A stretch of DNA of 64,000 nt from Paenibacillus daejeonensis DSM 15491. GTDB lineage: Bacteria; Bacillota; Bacilli; Paenibacillales; Paenibacillaceae. The position numbers and the translations under genes were made by a program. Position 1 is the stretch's first letter; each line of letters begins with the position of its first letter. Positions 53,029 through 61,924 of the stretch are shown piece after piece. The notes under the pieces were generated by a model. The model saw only the letters and a list, made by a program, of their open reading frames with translations. It did not search any database and had not been told where the DNA came from. The DNA is taken from contig NZ_KB899670.1 of NCBI RefSeq assembly GCF_000378385.1, positions 118,167 to 182,166 of the forward strand, written 5' to 3'.

Positions 53029-54198
53029 ATGAGACTGTTTATCTATCCCTGGGATTTGCAGGATGAAGGCATTGACAAGACCCTGCAAGCGATCCGCAGC
53101 TGGGGATTCGACTCCATCGCGGTTGCCGTTAATTATCATGCAGCCAAGCTGTATCTGCCGCACAATCCCAAGCGCAAAGTATACTTTCCTGAGGACGGCT
53201 GTTTCTATCTGCCGCTCCCCGGCGAGGGGGATGCTCTGCGATCTCGGAATAGCCTCTGGGCGGAGCAGCATCCGTCCTTCTGGGACGAGCTGCGAGAGGC
53301 GGCGGATCGCTGCGGCATGAAGGTTACGGCATGGACAATTGGCCTGCACAATAGTCCGCTTGGCCGTCTTCATCCAGAGTGGGCCGTGCACAACGCTTAC
53401 GGTGACCCCTACTATTTTAGCCTTTGTCCCAATCATGTCGGCGTGCGCAGCTACCAGTCGGCTTTGCTGCGAGAGCTGGCGGTGCATCCGGCGATCGACG
53501 AGCTCTTCCTGGAATCTTTTCAGTACATGGATTTCGAGCATGGCTATCATCATGAGATGACAGGTGTGCCGTTGAGTGGATATGCCAAGGCGCTGTTGTC
53601 GCTCTGTTTCTGTGAGGCCTGCATGAAGGCCGGCAGCCAGCTTGGTATCGATATGGAGGGTTTGCGCGCCGGGGTGGCTGCCGAGGCAGAAGCTTGCACG
53701 GCCGGTGCAGAGCCGGACGATCACTCTTCGGCTGCTGCTCGTGAGTGGCTGGAGTCCCAGGGATGGTCCGACTACTTGGCCATGCGACAGTCGGCAGTGA
53801 CCGCATTGGTTCGGGAAGCTGCGGAGGCAGTGCAAGGCAAGCCGCTCATTTACTTCAGTGGTCATCCCGCTACGGGATGGCTGTACGGGGTGGACCACGC
53901 GCAACTGGATCCGTATGTCGACTGCTTCGAGAGCTATCACTACGCTCCCGGTACGACGGGAGCGCTAGAGCTGGCTGCCGCCTATGCACCGCTCATCACC
54001 CCTGGCAAACTAAGGCTCGTTCTGCGCGCTGTTGCTCCGGATGTCGCCTCGCCTGCTGAGCTGGTGGAGCGGACACGTGTGCTGACGAAGATGGTGGAGG
54101 ACCGCTGGCTCGTTGGGTTTTCTTTGTACAATTACGGACAGGTTGCCAGATCCCACTGGGAGCATTTGACTACATTGACACAGGAGTTGCAATCATGA
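53029..54198 (+). CDS. TIM-barrel protein of unknown function, hydrolase-like
   Basis: Cytoplasmic protein of 389 residues without a signal peptide. It begins MRLFIYPWDLQDEGID and shows repeated strand-helix units, for instance GMKVTAWTIGLHNSPLGRLHP, DELFLESFQYMDFEHGYHHE and DPYVDCFESYHYAPGTT; the acidic residues at strand ends (ELFLES; DCFESYHY) look like catalytic positions of a glycoside-hydrolase-type barrel. CEAC (about 199-202) could bind a metal. I do not recognise a named family. It follows the permease after 8 bp and overlaps the next gene by 4 bp (ATGA), so it belongs to the same pathway. Confidence 0.7.
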   Translation: MRLFIYPWDLQDEGIDKTLQAIRSWGFDSIAVAVNYHAAKLYLPHNPKRKVYFPEDGCFYLPLPGEGDALRSRNSLWAEQHPSFWDELREAADRCGMKVTAWTIGLHNSPLGRLHPEWAVHNAYGDPYYFSLCPNHVGVRSYQSALLRELAVHPAIDELFLESFQYMDFEHGYHHEMTGVPLSGYAKALLSLCFCEACMKAGSQLGIDMEGLRAGVAAEAEACTAGAEPDDHSSAAAREWLESQGWSDYLAMRQSAVTALVREAAEAVQGKPLIYFSGHPATGWLYGVDHAQLDPYVDCFESYHYAPGTTGALELAAAYAPLITPGKLRLVLRAVAPDVASPAELVERTRVLTKMVEDRWLVGFSLYNYGQVARSHWEHLTTLTQELQS

Positions 54199-54992
54199 CA
54201 GCAGACAAATCAATCGTCATTGATATCCATACCCACCTGATGGATGGCGGACTATACACAGACGACGCTAATGACAATCCTGTCGAGCATGCGCTGCAGG
54301 AGATGGACGAGGCGGGCGTCGATCTGTCTGTGCTGCTCGGCATCGGTTTTGACGCCGAGGGACTGGCTGACAACAATCGGCAGATCCGCGAGGCGGTGGA
54401 TGCGCATCCGGACCGTTTTGTCGGCTTCCTCGGCGTTGATCCCCATGAGGATCCCGGGATTACCTGCGACCAGATTGACCGCGCGGTCCAAGAATGGGGG
54501 TTTCGCGGACTCAAGATGCATCAGTGGCTTCAGATGTTCCCTACCAATGATCCGATCGTCTACCCGATCATGGAGAGGGCTTCGCATTATGAGATTCCGG
54601 TCGTCTTTCACTCCGGTACGCCGCCTTATACGACGCCTGTGCTGATCGCCGATCTGGCCAAGCGCTATCCGCGCGTCCCAGTCATCATCGGCCATATGGG
54701 CAAGACCACACTCTATTACGACTGTCTTACCGTGATGCGAGAGGTGGATAATCTGTACTGCGATTTCTCTGGCAATCCATTGGTGGGCGTTCTGGAGTGG
54801 GGCATTCAGAATCTCGGGGCACACAAGTTTTTGTATGGCTCTGATGAGTTCGGCGCGGGGCCAGGCCAGGCCTACGGTCTGGAGCAAATCCGGCATATGA
54901 TGATTTCTGAGAACCAGAAGCGACAGATTATCGGCGGCAATGCCGCCAAATTGTTAAAGCTTACGCCAGGTAAAAAGGAGGGGGGAGAATGA
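54195..54992 (+). CDS. Amidohydrolase-2 family metal-dependent hydrolase (copy 1)
   Basis: TIM-barrel hydrolase of 265 residues. The first-strand metal motif DIHTHLMDG, the HSG and IIGHMG histidines, and the last Asp in FLYGSDEFG fit the Amidohydro_2 family. Members cleave or decarboxylate cyclic or carboxylated intermediates such as lactones and pyrones. The start overlaps the preceding gene by 4 bases, and its stop overlaps the next amidohydrolase by 4. It is paralogous to that neighbour but only distantly. Confidence 0.9.
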   Translation: MTADKSIVIDIHTHLMDGGLYTDDANDNPVEHALQEMDEAGVDLSVLLGIGFDAEGLADNNRQIREAVDAHPDRFVGFLGVDPHEDPGITCDQIDRAVQEWGFRGLKMHQWLQMFPTNDPIVYPIMERASHYEIPVVFHSGTPPYTTPVLIADLAKRYPRVPVIIGHMGKTTLYYDCLTVMREVDNLYCDFSGNPLVGVLEWGIQNLGAHKFLYGSDEFGAGPGQAYGLEQIRHMMISENQKRQIIGGNAAKLLKLTPGKKEGGE

Positions 54993-55762
54993 GGCGCGTT
55001 ATTCACGATGCCCATGCCTACATAGGCCCGGATTACCACACGTACTTTCATCAGCTGCGGGAATACTCGGTCCGCGCGCGGCTGGCTGCAATGGACGACT
55101 GCGGCATCGGCCGCTCCGTGCTGGTCCCGGGCGGTCGGGCAGAGGAGGTCGAGGTCAATTGGGCTCACATCTGCGAGGCAGTAAGAGAGCGGCCGGAACG
55201 CTTCGTTGGGCTCTACCGTGTGCTGCCGCGTCAGGTGGATGCACTGGAGAAGATGGATCGTGCACTGCGCACGCCAGGAATCAGCGGCTTGATGCTGCAC
55301 CCGCATTGGGACGTATATGTGGCTAATAGCGGGATGTTGGAGCCGATCTTCGATCTGGCTTCGGATTATGAAGTGCCGGTGCTCATCTACTCCGGCGATA
55401 TCCCCTACACGATGCCCGCACAGATAGCCGATATGGCGGTGCGGTACCCGCATCTCCCAATCATCATGGGTCATATGGCCAAGACAGAGGTGTATCAGCA
55501 TGCGACGGCATCTGCCCTGCGAAGTGATAATCTGTTCCTGGAGACCTCGGGATGCAATATTACGACCATCCTCGAGGATGCCGTCGCCAAGCTAGGCGCA
55601 TCGCGCATCCTGTTCGGGTCGGGCTGGCCGGGCATGAGCCCGCAGGCGGAGATAAGCAAGGTGAACAAGCTGCGAATATCCGAATTGGACAGGGAGCGGC
55701 TGTTCTCGGGAACCTTCGAGATGTTGTTCCCATCAGAGCAGCTGAAGAAAGGGGAAGGGTAA
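54989..55762 (+). CDS. Amidohydrolase-2 family metal-dependent hydrolase (copy 2)
   Basis: Protein of 257 residues with the same barrel as its neighbour. The first metal motif is altered: DAHAYIG replaces HxH, so one metal-binding His is missing, while YSGD, IIMGHMAKTE and FGSGWPG later in the chain remain. This suggests an inactive or re-purposed subunit, perhaps pairing with copy 1. Its ATG lies in the last codon of copy 1 behind AAAAGGAGGGGGGA. Confidence 0.88.
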   Translation: MRRVIHDAHAYIGPDYHTYFHQLREYSVRARLAAMDDCGIGRSVLVPGGRAEEVEVNWAHICEAVRERPERFVGLYRVLPRQVDALEKMDRALRTPGISGLMLHPHWDVYVANSGMLEPIFDLASDYEVPVLIYSGDIPYTMPAQIADMAVRYPHLPIIMGHMAKTEVYQHATASALRSDNLFLETSGCNITTILEDAVAKLGASRILFGSGWPGMSPQAEISKVNKLRISELDRERLFSGTFEMLFPSEQLKKGEG

Positions 55763-55764
55763 GC

Positions 55765-56559
55765 ATGAACGATAACGACCACCGACGATTCGAATTGGAG
55801 ACGATGACGACCGCGGAGGCCCGGGCTTTGCTATCGGGCGTGAAGGCTGCCCTGATTCCGATCGGCTCCACGGAGCAGCATGGCACCAACATGACGATGA
55901 ACACGGATACCCGACTGGCGCAAGCGATGTGCACTAAGCTTGGCGCGGCAATGTATCCCGACTTGGTCGTCCTGCCACCGATTTCGGTAGGGATCTCCTA
56001 TCATCATATGGCCTTTGCCGGCAGCATGACGCTATCACCGGCGACGCTGCAGGCGGTGCTCTTCGACTATATCCGCAGTATGAAGAAGCATGGGGTACAG
56101 CGCTTCATCCTGATGAACGGCCATGGCGGCAACCAGAGCGCTTTGTCCTCGGCAGCGACTGTTGCGCTGCATGAGTTGGAGGTCGAGGTTGTTAATGTCT
56201 TCTACTGGAATCTGGCGACCGAAGAGATTAAGCAAGCGGCGGTTACCGAACGCTACGGACATGCCTGCGAGATCGAAGCGTCATTCGGGCTTTACCTTGA
56301 TTCATCGATCGTACGAAGCGACAAGTTAAGGACATCCACACTGCATGAATACCCGATGCCCTACTCCGGCCTGGAGGCGGGACCCAAGGTGGACTATCCG
56401 TACCCGTGGCAATATCTGACGACGGACGGTTCGTTGGGTGATGCGACGCAAGCTAGCCGAGAGAAGGGCGAAGCGCTCATTGAACTGATTGCTGGCCGAC
56501 TGCAGACCTTTATATCATCGTTTATCGTGAGGGGGGATACGTATGCTGCTGGAAAATAA
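55765..56559 (+). CDS. Creatininase-family amidohydrolase
   Basis: Protein of 264 residues. Family motifs with metal ligands: IPIGSTEQHG, NTDTRLAQAM, GISYHHMAFAG, FILMNGHGGNQSAL and GHACEIEAS. Members open cyclic amides or keto-inositol-type rings, or process MftA-like peptides, so this could be a ring-opening hydrolase of the pathway. It starts at ATG 55765 with GGGGAAGGGTAA upstream, two bases after the previous gene, and its end overlaps the next gene by 17 bp. Confidence 0.92.
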   Translation: MNDNDHRRFELETMTTAEARALLSGVKAALIPIGSTEQHGTNMTMNTDTRLAQAMCTKLGAAMYPDLVVLPPISVGISYHHMAFAGSMTLSPATLQAVLFDYIRSMKKHGVQRFILMNGHGGNQSALSSAATVALHELEVEVVNVFYWNLATEEIKQAAVTERYGHACEIEASFGLYLDSSIVRSDKLRTSTLHEYPMPYSGLEAGPKVDYPYPWQYLTTDGSLGDATQASREKGEALIELIAGRLQTFISSFIVRGDTYAAGK

Positions 56560-57301
56560 ACGCGCGGTCGTCACAGGCGGTGCACGCGGCATCGGGCTGG
56601 CCATAGCATCGAGGTTTCTAATGGAGGGCGCTGAGGTGATTCTGTGCGATATTCATGAGGAGCGACTACAGGAAGCGCTGGAGCAGTTGCAGCCACTTGG
56701 CCATGTACAAGGTAAGAAGTTGGATGTGAGCGACCGACAGGCAGTGGATAATCTGGCACGTGAACTTGAGGCTGCGTACGGCGGCAAACCAGCTGATATC
56801 CTTGTGAACAATGCAGGTATCGGTGCCAGCACACCATTCCTGGAGTTAACGGATGCCATCTGGGACAGCGTCATGAACGTCAATCTCAAGGGAGCCGTTT
56901 ACTGCACGCAGGCCCTCTTGCCAGGGATGCTGTCACATGGTGGCGGAGTCATCCTCAATATGGGCTCGACTAATGGTATGCGCGGGCAGCCGACGATGGC
57001 CCATTATAATGCCAGTAAAGCCGCGTTGGTCTCGCTCACGCAGACACTGGCTGTAGAATTTGCTACACAGGGAATCCGTGCTAACTGCGTCTGTCCCGGC
57101 TCGATCGCAACGGAGTTGAATATGAAGGATTCGGGGTGGGACCCCGATTATTTAGAGCAATTTCGCCAACACATCCCCCAACAGCGCTTCGGCAAACCGG
57201 AGGATATCGGTTGGGCATGCGCCTATCTGGCCTCGGACGTCTCGGGTTTTGTCACCGGTCAGACCTTAGTGCTGGACGGCGGTCTGCTGGCGCAACAGTA
57301 G
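56543..57301 (+). CDS. Short-chain dehydrogenase/reductase
   Basis: Classical SDR of 252 residues: NAD(P)-binding TGGARGIG near the N-terminus, an Asp at the end of the second strand (ILCDIHEE) favouring NAD(H), NNAG, catalytic Ser in ILNMGSTNG, YNASK, and PGSIATELN. It begins inside the creatininase gene (GAGGGGGGATACGT before the ATG). It likely oxidises a hydroxyl group of the pathway substrate. Confidence 0.94.
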   Translation: MLLENKRAVVTGGARGIGLAIASRFLMEGAEVILCDIHEERLQEALEQLQPLGHVQGKKLDVSDRQAVDNLARELEAAYGGKPADILVNNAGIGASTPFLELTDAIWDSVMNVNLKGAVYCTQALLPGMLSHGGGVILNMGSTNGMRGQPTMAHYNASKAALVSLTQTLAVEFATQGIRANCVCPGSIATELNMKDSGWDPDYLEQFRQHIPQQRFGKPEDIGWACAYLASDVSGFVTGQTLVLDGGLLAQQ

Positions 57302-57331
57302 CATAGGGAGGAACAGAACGGAGGAGAGAGT

Positions 57332-57796
57332 ATGAGTACCATTGAACAGAGGCTGGCAGAGCTTGGCATCGTCTTGCCTGAGCCGCCACCGCCAGTAGCC
57401 AAGTATATTCCCGCGGTGACGACAGGTAATCTGGTTTACACTTCGGGAGCAGATTGCCGTATCGACGGAACACTCATGTACAGGGGCAAGCTGGGCGATG
57501 AGATTACAATGGAGATGGGCCAAGCGGCCGCCCGGCAGACGGCTCTTAATCTGCTGGCAATTCTGCGGCAGCATCTTGGCGATCTGGACCGAATCGAACG
57601 GATGGTCAAGATGCTCGGCTTCGTCAACAGCGCCCCTGGATTTAATGAGCAGCCAGCAGTCATCAACGGTGCTTCAGAGCTATTCATCGATGTTTTCGGT
57701 GAGTGCGGCAGGCATGCCCGCTCGGCTGTTGGTACGAACGAGCTTCCCTTCGACACCCCGGTGGAGATTGAGCTCATTGTAGCGTTTCGTGTGTAG
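57332..57796 (+). CDS. RidA/YjgF-family protein
   Basis: Protein of 154 residues. KYIPAVTTGNLVYTSGADCRI and the conserved HARSAVGTNELPFDTPVEIELIVAF ending with the catalytic-type Arg fit the RidA fold. Family members hydrolyse reactive enamine/imine intermediates or act in cyclic-compound catabolism. It is the last gene of the operon; AGGAGAGAG lies upstream. The 3' region holds a repeat array and then a terminator. Confidence 0.92.
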   Translation: MSTIEQRLAELGIVLPEPPPPVAKYIPAVTTGNLVYTSGADCRIDGTLMYRGKLGDEITMEMGQAAARQTALNLLAILRQHLGDLDRIERMVKMLGFVNSAPGFNEQPAVINGASELFIDVFGECGRHARSAVGTNELPFDTPVEIELIVAFRV

Positions 57797-57846
57797 ATTA
57801 GTATACATGTTAATATCTCGATTGAGACGGGTGCCTCTCCAGCGGT

Positions 57847-58026
57847 GCGATCCAAGTAACATTTTACCTCTGGTTGTGTGGGATTCCGCCTCATGATGCG
57901 ATCCAAGTAACATTTTACCTCTGGTTGTGTGGGATTCTGCTCCATGATGCGATCCAAGTAACATTTTACCCCTGGTTGGGTGGAATTCTGCCTCATGATG
58001 CGATCCAAGTAACATTTTACCCCTGG
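57847..58026 (-). repeat. Tandem array, three 51-bp units plus a partial one, inverted relative to 15390
   Basis: GCGATCCAAGTAACATTTTA recurs at 57847, 57898, 57949 and 58000, exactly 51 bp apart. The reverse complement, TAAAATGTTACTTGGATCGC, matches the core of the array at 15390-15816, but the rest of the unit differs. Here it lies between the RidA stop codon and its terminator, so it would be transcribed. Confidence 0.93.
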
Positions 58027-58040
58027 CAGCAGCCCAAGAA

Positions 58041-58081
58041 AAGTTGGAACGAAAACACGACGTTTTCGCGCCAGCTTTTTT
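58041..58081 (+). terminator. Terminator of the catabolic operon
   Basis: Two-part stem: AAGTTGG / CCAGCTT outside, CGAAAAC / GTTTTCG inside, with a 5-nt loop and a run of six Ts. Confidence 0.85.
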
Positions 58082-58159
58082 CTTATGAGGACTAATGGAA
58101 TAGCTTCACTAGATGCATTTCTTTACTTTGAACACTGGATCTTTACTTTCTCTTCTTAT

Positions 58160-58173
58160 TGAAAATGCTTTCA
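58160..58173. promoter_or_regulatory. cre-like site before GH85 gene
   Basis: TGAAAATGCTTTCA matches TGWAANCGNTNWCA at 13 of 14 positions. It lies 125 bases upstream of the GH85 start, in a 215-bp gap in which no clear promoter boxes stand out. Confidence 0.6.
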
Positions 58174-58297
58174 TAGGGTATCGTTTAGAAGGAACAGGAC
58201 AATACGTTGCGTACCAAGTCAGTTACGGGGGTGGAGATCAGGAACTGCGCACAGATGCGGAGGGAAGAAATCATACATAATAAGGAGAGTTGAGCGA

Positions 58298-61200
58298 ATG
58301 AAGAAGAGAAGCAAAGCTGCGGTTCGCAAGACGACGGCCACGCTGCTGGCTACTGCAATGGTGGTGGGCGTCCTGCCACTGACGGCACAGGCTGGCGATA
58401 CGTGGCCGTTCCAGGGCGACAGCGCCCATGGTACCAACCAGCCCAATGTGCATGGCTACACCAGCGATCATATCTTGAATTGGTCCCCGGAGCGGGACAG
58501 GGGATCCGAGATGCTGCGTTCGCGTGTGCCGCTGCAGGAGCGGATTGAACCCTTCGCGGCGACGCAGGCCAATCCCAATCTGAGCTCGAAGGTACAATAC
58601 ATGAACGTTGCGGGCGATTATGGGAACGCCTTCATTGAGAACGCGCCGTACACGAACAAATTTGCACAATATCACTTCAACTTCTGGCAGTACATCGACT
58701 ACTATTCCTATTGGCACGGTACCGCAACCGCTTATACGCCGCCGGAATATTATGACGATCTGGCCCAGCGGGACTGGCAGCAGAAATGGTTTGAATTCGG
58801 CATGCTGAATATTCCTAATCCGACCTACACGGACGCAGCGCACAAAAATGGCGTGAGGTCACTGGCTGGTGTGTTTTTCTCCAATAATGACCGCGGTCAG
58901 CAAACCTACAAGCAGATGATCATCAAGGATGAAGACGGCAACTACCCGGTGGCCGAGAAGATGATCGAGATGGCCAATTATTTTGGCTTCGACGGGTACT
59001 TCATTAATCAGGAAGAGCAGAATCCCAATGTAGCTGTGGCAGATATTCCGGATTACATCGGATTTATGAAAACGCTACAGGAGGGCGGTTTGTACGTCCA
59101 ATGGTACGACTCGCTCAACACCAGCACAGGCGCCAACCAGTTCGCCCGCACGTTTAATAACAACAATGTATCGTTCCTGTATGACCGGGCAGCAGGGGAA
59201 AAAGTATCTCAGTCGTTCTTCTTCGACTACGGCGTCGGCAATAACCAGATCAACACGGCCAACACGTATTTGACCAATCTTAACGCTGAATACGGCACGA
59301 GCTATGATCTGTTCGATGTTGGGTTCGCTGGTCTGGAGGCGGGACGCGACCGGTTCAAGAATGTCCAAGGCACGGCGCTGACCAATAAGCTGGACAATAA
59401 CGGCTTGCCAAGACTCAGCATTGCCTCGTTGGGTGCGGATTTTGTGCATGCCGGATTGGATGAGGACATGAATCTGCCGTGGCCGAACCGTCACCGGGCG
59501 GAGAATGACTACCAGTGGATGACCAAGATTCGCGAGCAGCTGTGGTGGTCAGGACCTAACCTGGATCCCAAGAACACAGCTAAAGCAGCAACGAACACTG
59601 TCACAGATGTGTATGCAGACAATCGGTATTGGCCTGGCGTTGCATCGGTGATGGCTGAGCGTTCTGTCATTGGTGATACCAACTTCTACACGAGCTTCAA
59701 CACGGGACACGGCTTGTCTTACTATGTCGACGGCGAATTGTCCAATGCGGAAGAGTGGTCCAACATGAGCTTGCAGGACGTGCCGGTTACCTGGCAGTGG
59801 TGGCAGGAGACGGCGGGCAGCCGCCTTACGGTGGATTTTGATTATGGACCGGAATACAACATTGACGACACGACGAGGTTTGACTATGAGCAGATCGGTG
59901 GCTATGAAGGCGGCAGCTCGCTGGTCGTAAACGGAAATTTGGATGCGGACAACTTTCTGCGTCTCTACAAGACGGACCTGGATGTGAACGCCGCGTCCAA
60001 GCTGTCCATTGCTTACAACAAAACGTCCGCAGACGACAGCTCGATCATGCAGGTCGGCCTCATCCTGGCAGACGATCCGACGAATGTCGTGCACGTCGCT
60101 GTGCCGGAGAGCGGCAAGCAGACTGATGGCTGGGTGACGCGCGAGCTGGATCTGAGCGCTTATGCTGGCAAGACGATCGCAGCTATGGGTCTTGTCTTCC
60201 AACCAGGTGACAGTGCCATTGCAGATTATCAGATGAATGTAGGCCAAATTCGTATTCACGACGGTTCTGCGGTACGTCCGGCTGCTCCTAGCGGTTTGAC
60301 AATCAGCGAAGCGTATACGGATACCGATGAAATGGTGATCCGTTGGAATTTGGATGCCAACTATGAACAGGTGAAGAACTACAATGTTTATGTGAACGAT
60401 GTATTCGTTGGTGGCAAATATGACGAAGTGTTCTACATCAAGAACCTGCCGGCAGATTCCGGACAGGTAAGAGTCGCCGCAGTAGGCGCGGATGGTGTGG
60501 AAGGCGAAGCAGCTACCATCGCCTATGACCTGAATGCTGCCGTGTCAGGACTCCAGGTGAATTCACAGGAGAATGGCCAGTTGATGGTGTCCTGGACGAA
60601 TCCGACAGCACAGTCCGGACCGATTAGTGTATCGATCCGTTCGCTGAATTGGACGACGACGGAGCGCCCTGTGGTCCGGCACGTAATTATGCCTGCGGGC
60701 TCGACCACTGCTGCATTCTCCGGCATGCCGATCAATGGCGACGATTATATCGTGACGGTGTCGACGGGCGGGCATCATGCCTCCGTCAGCGGCAACTTTA
60801 TCGACAAATTCATTGCCCCTTACGCCGAGAATTGGTCGTGGGATGGCAGCCGGTTGAACCTGCCAATGCCGAACACCCGCGACTGGCGGTATATGTATGT
60901 CTATGAAGATGGGGTCATCCGTTCGTTCCCGACCACCTACAGCTTGGGCAATCGTCCGTATATCCATCGCGGCCGCACGATGAAGGCGAGCCTGAGCTTT
61001 GTCTCCAATGCCCAGACCGTGTATGTGGTAATGGAAGACAACGCGGGTAACAAGTCGGAGCCGTTGTACCTGAAGAATCATCTGATCTTCGAAGCAGAGA
61101 CAGGTCTCCAAGTGGCCCCAGGGGGGTTGGTGGATCTGAGCTACGGGCTGCTCTCCAACCCGGAGGTGCTGGCGCAAGATGTAACCTTTACGTATGATGC

Positions 61201-61906
61201 GGACAGGTTCGACTTCGTGAGCGTAAGCTCGCTGGATGAGGATCAGGTCAAAATTGTGGATTACGATCTGGAGACACCGGGTACGGTGCGATTGCTGGCC
61301 GTCCATCTGGGCAGCAAGCAGGCGGATCCCAACGGCAAGCTGCTGAAGCTGACGCTGCAGGCCAAGACCGATGCGGCCTCAGGCCCAGCGCCAGTATCTG
61401 CCTCCGCTGTTGTAGCTAACGGCGCAGGCGTGGAGCGGACGCACGAAGCGCGCACGCTCGGTCTCAGCATCGAGTCTTCCAGACCGAGCCGAGATTCACT
61501 CGAAGCCCTGATCAGTCAGGCCCAGGCTGCGCATGACGTAGCGCGCGAAGGCAACCGGGTTGGCGAGTACCGGGCAGGTGCGAAGGCGGCACTGCAAGCG
61601 GCAATTGATGCAGCCAAAGCGGTAGCGCTTGACGATGCTTCGACAGGTGCACAGATCACACAGGCCGAATCAGATCTCAGTGCAGCGATCCGCACCTTCT
61701 CGGCTACGGTGATCACCAGCGTCGGCGGCGACCAGAATCAGGATCACCAACTGACAGTCGGCGATCTGGCGATCATTGCTAAATCGTACGGCATGACGAG
61801 TACCGATCCGGACTGGGATCGCGTCAAGAGCGCCGATCTCAACGGCGACGGCATCATCGACATCGAGGATCTCGTAGAGATGGCCAAACGCATTTTGAAA
61901 TGGTAA
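58298..61906 (+). CDS. Secreted GH85 endo-beta-N-acetylglucosaminidase with cohesin, FIVAR and dockerin
   Basis: Secreted protein of 1202 residues. Signal peptide 1-30; GH85 catalytic region about 35-520, with FDGYFINQEEQNP holding the Asn-x-Glu pair used in GH85 catalysis (N237, E239); jelly-roll CBM-like about 525-660; fibronectin-III-like domains about 665-925; cohesin-like 931-1061; FIVAR 1064-1140; dockerin 1142-1202 with two complete calcium loops, DQNQDHQLTVGD and DLNGDGIIDIED. GH85 enzymes cut the chitobiose core of N-glycans. Carrying both cohesin and dockerin, it could link to copies of itself or to partners and, through the cohesin-SLH protein encoded next, to the wall. TAAGGAGAG precedes the ATG. 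Confidence 0.93.
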   Translation: MKKRSKAAVRKTTATLLATAMVVGVLPLTAQAGDTWPFQGDSAHGTNQPNVHGYTSDHILNWSPERDRGSEMLRSRVPLQERIEPFAATQANPNLSSKVQYMNVAGDYGNAFIENAPYTNKFAQYHFNFWQYIDYYSYWHGTATAYTPPEYYDDLAQRDWQQKWFEFGMLNIPNPTYTDAAHKNGVRSLAGVFFSNNDRGQQTYKQMIIKDEDGNYPVAEKMIEMANYFGFDGYFINQEEQNPNVAVADIPDYIGFMKTLQEGGLYVQWYDSLNTSTGANQFARTFNNNNVSFLYDRAAGEKVSQSFFFDYGVGNNQINTANTYLTNLNAEYGTSYDLFDVGFAGLEAGRDRFKNVQGTALTNKLDNNGLPRLSIASLGADFVHAGLDEDMNLPWPNRHRAENDYQWMTKIREQLWWSGPNLDPKNTAKAATNTVTDVYADNRYWPGVASVMAERSVIGDTNFYTSFNTGHGLSYYVDGELSNAEEWSNMSLQDVPVTWQWWQETAGSRLTVDFDYGPEYNIDDTTRFDYEQIGGYEGGSSLVVNGNLDADNFLRLYKTDLDVNAASKLSIAYNKTSADDSSIMQVGLILADDPTNVVHVAVPESGKQTDGWVTRELDLSAYAGKTIAAMGLVFQPGDSAIADYQMNVGQIRIHDGSAVRPAAPSGLTISEAYTDTDEMVIRWNLDANYEQVKNYNVYVNDVFVGGKYDEVFYIKNLPADSGQVRVAAVGADGVEGEAATIAYDLNAAVSGLQVNSQENGQLMVSWTNPTAQSGPISVSIRSLNWTTTERPVVRHVIMPAGSTTAAFSGMPINGDDYIVTVSTGGHHASVSGNFIDKFIAPYAENWSWDGSRLNLPMPNTRDWRYMYVYEDGVIRSFPTTYSLGNRPYIHRGRTMKASLSFVSNAQTVYVVMEDNAGNKSEPLYLKNHLIFEAETGLQVAPGGLVDLSYGLLSNPEVLAQDVTFTYDADRFDFVSVSSLDEDQVKIVDYDLETPGTVRLLAVHLGSKQADPNGKLLKLTLQAKTDAASGPAPVSASAVVANGAGVERTHEARTLGLSIESSRPSRDSLEALISQAQAAHDVAREGNRVGEYRAGAKAALQAAIDAAKAVALDDASTGAQITQAESDLSAAIRTFSATVITSVGGDQNQDHQLTVGDLAIIAKSYGMTSTDPDWDRVKSADLNGDGIIDIEDLVEMAKRILKW

Positions 61907-61924
61907 GGTAACACAACCTACGGG

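Noticed and set aside
57436..58008. Minus-strand frame with repeated QPEVKCYLDRIM
   Set aside because: Produced by the 57847 array and antisense of RidA; no start signals.
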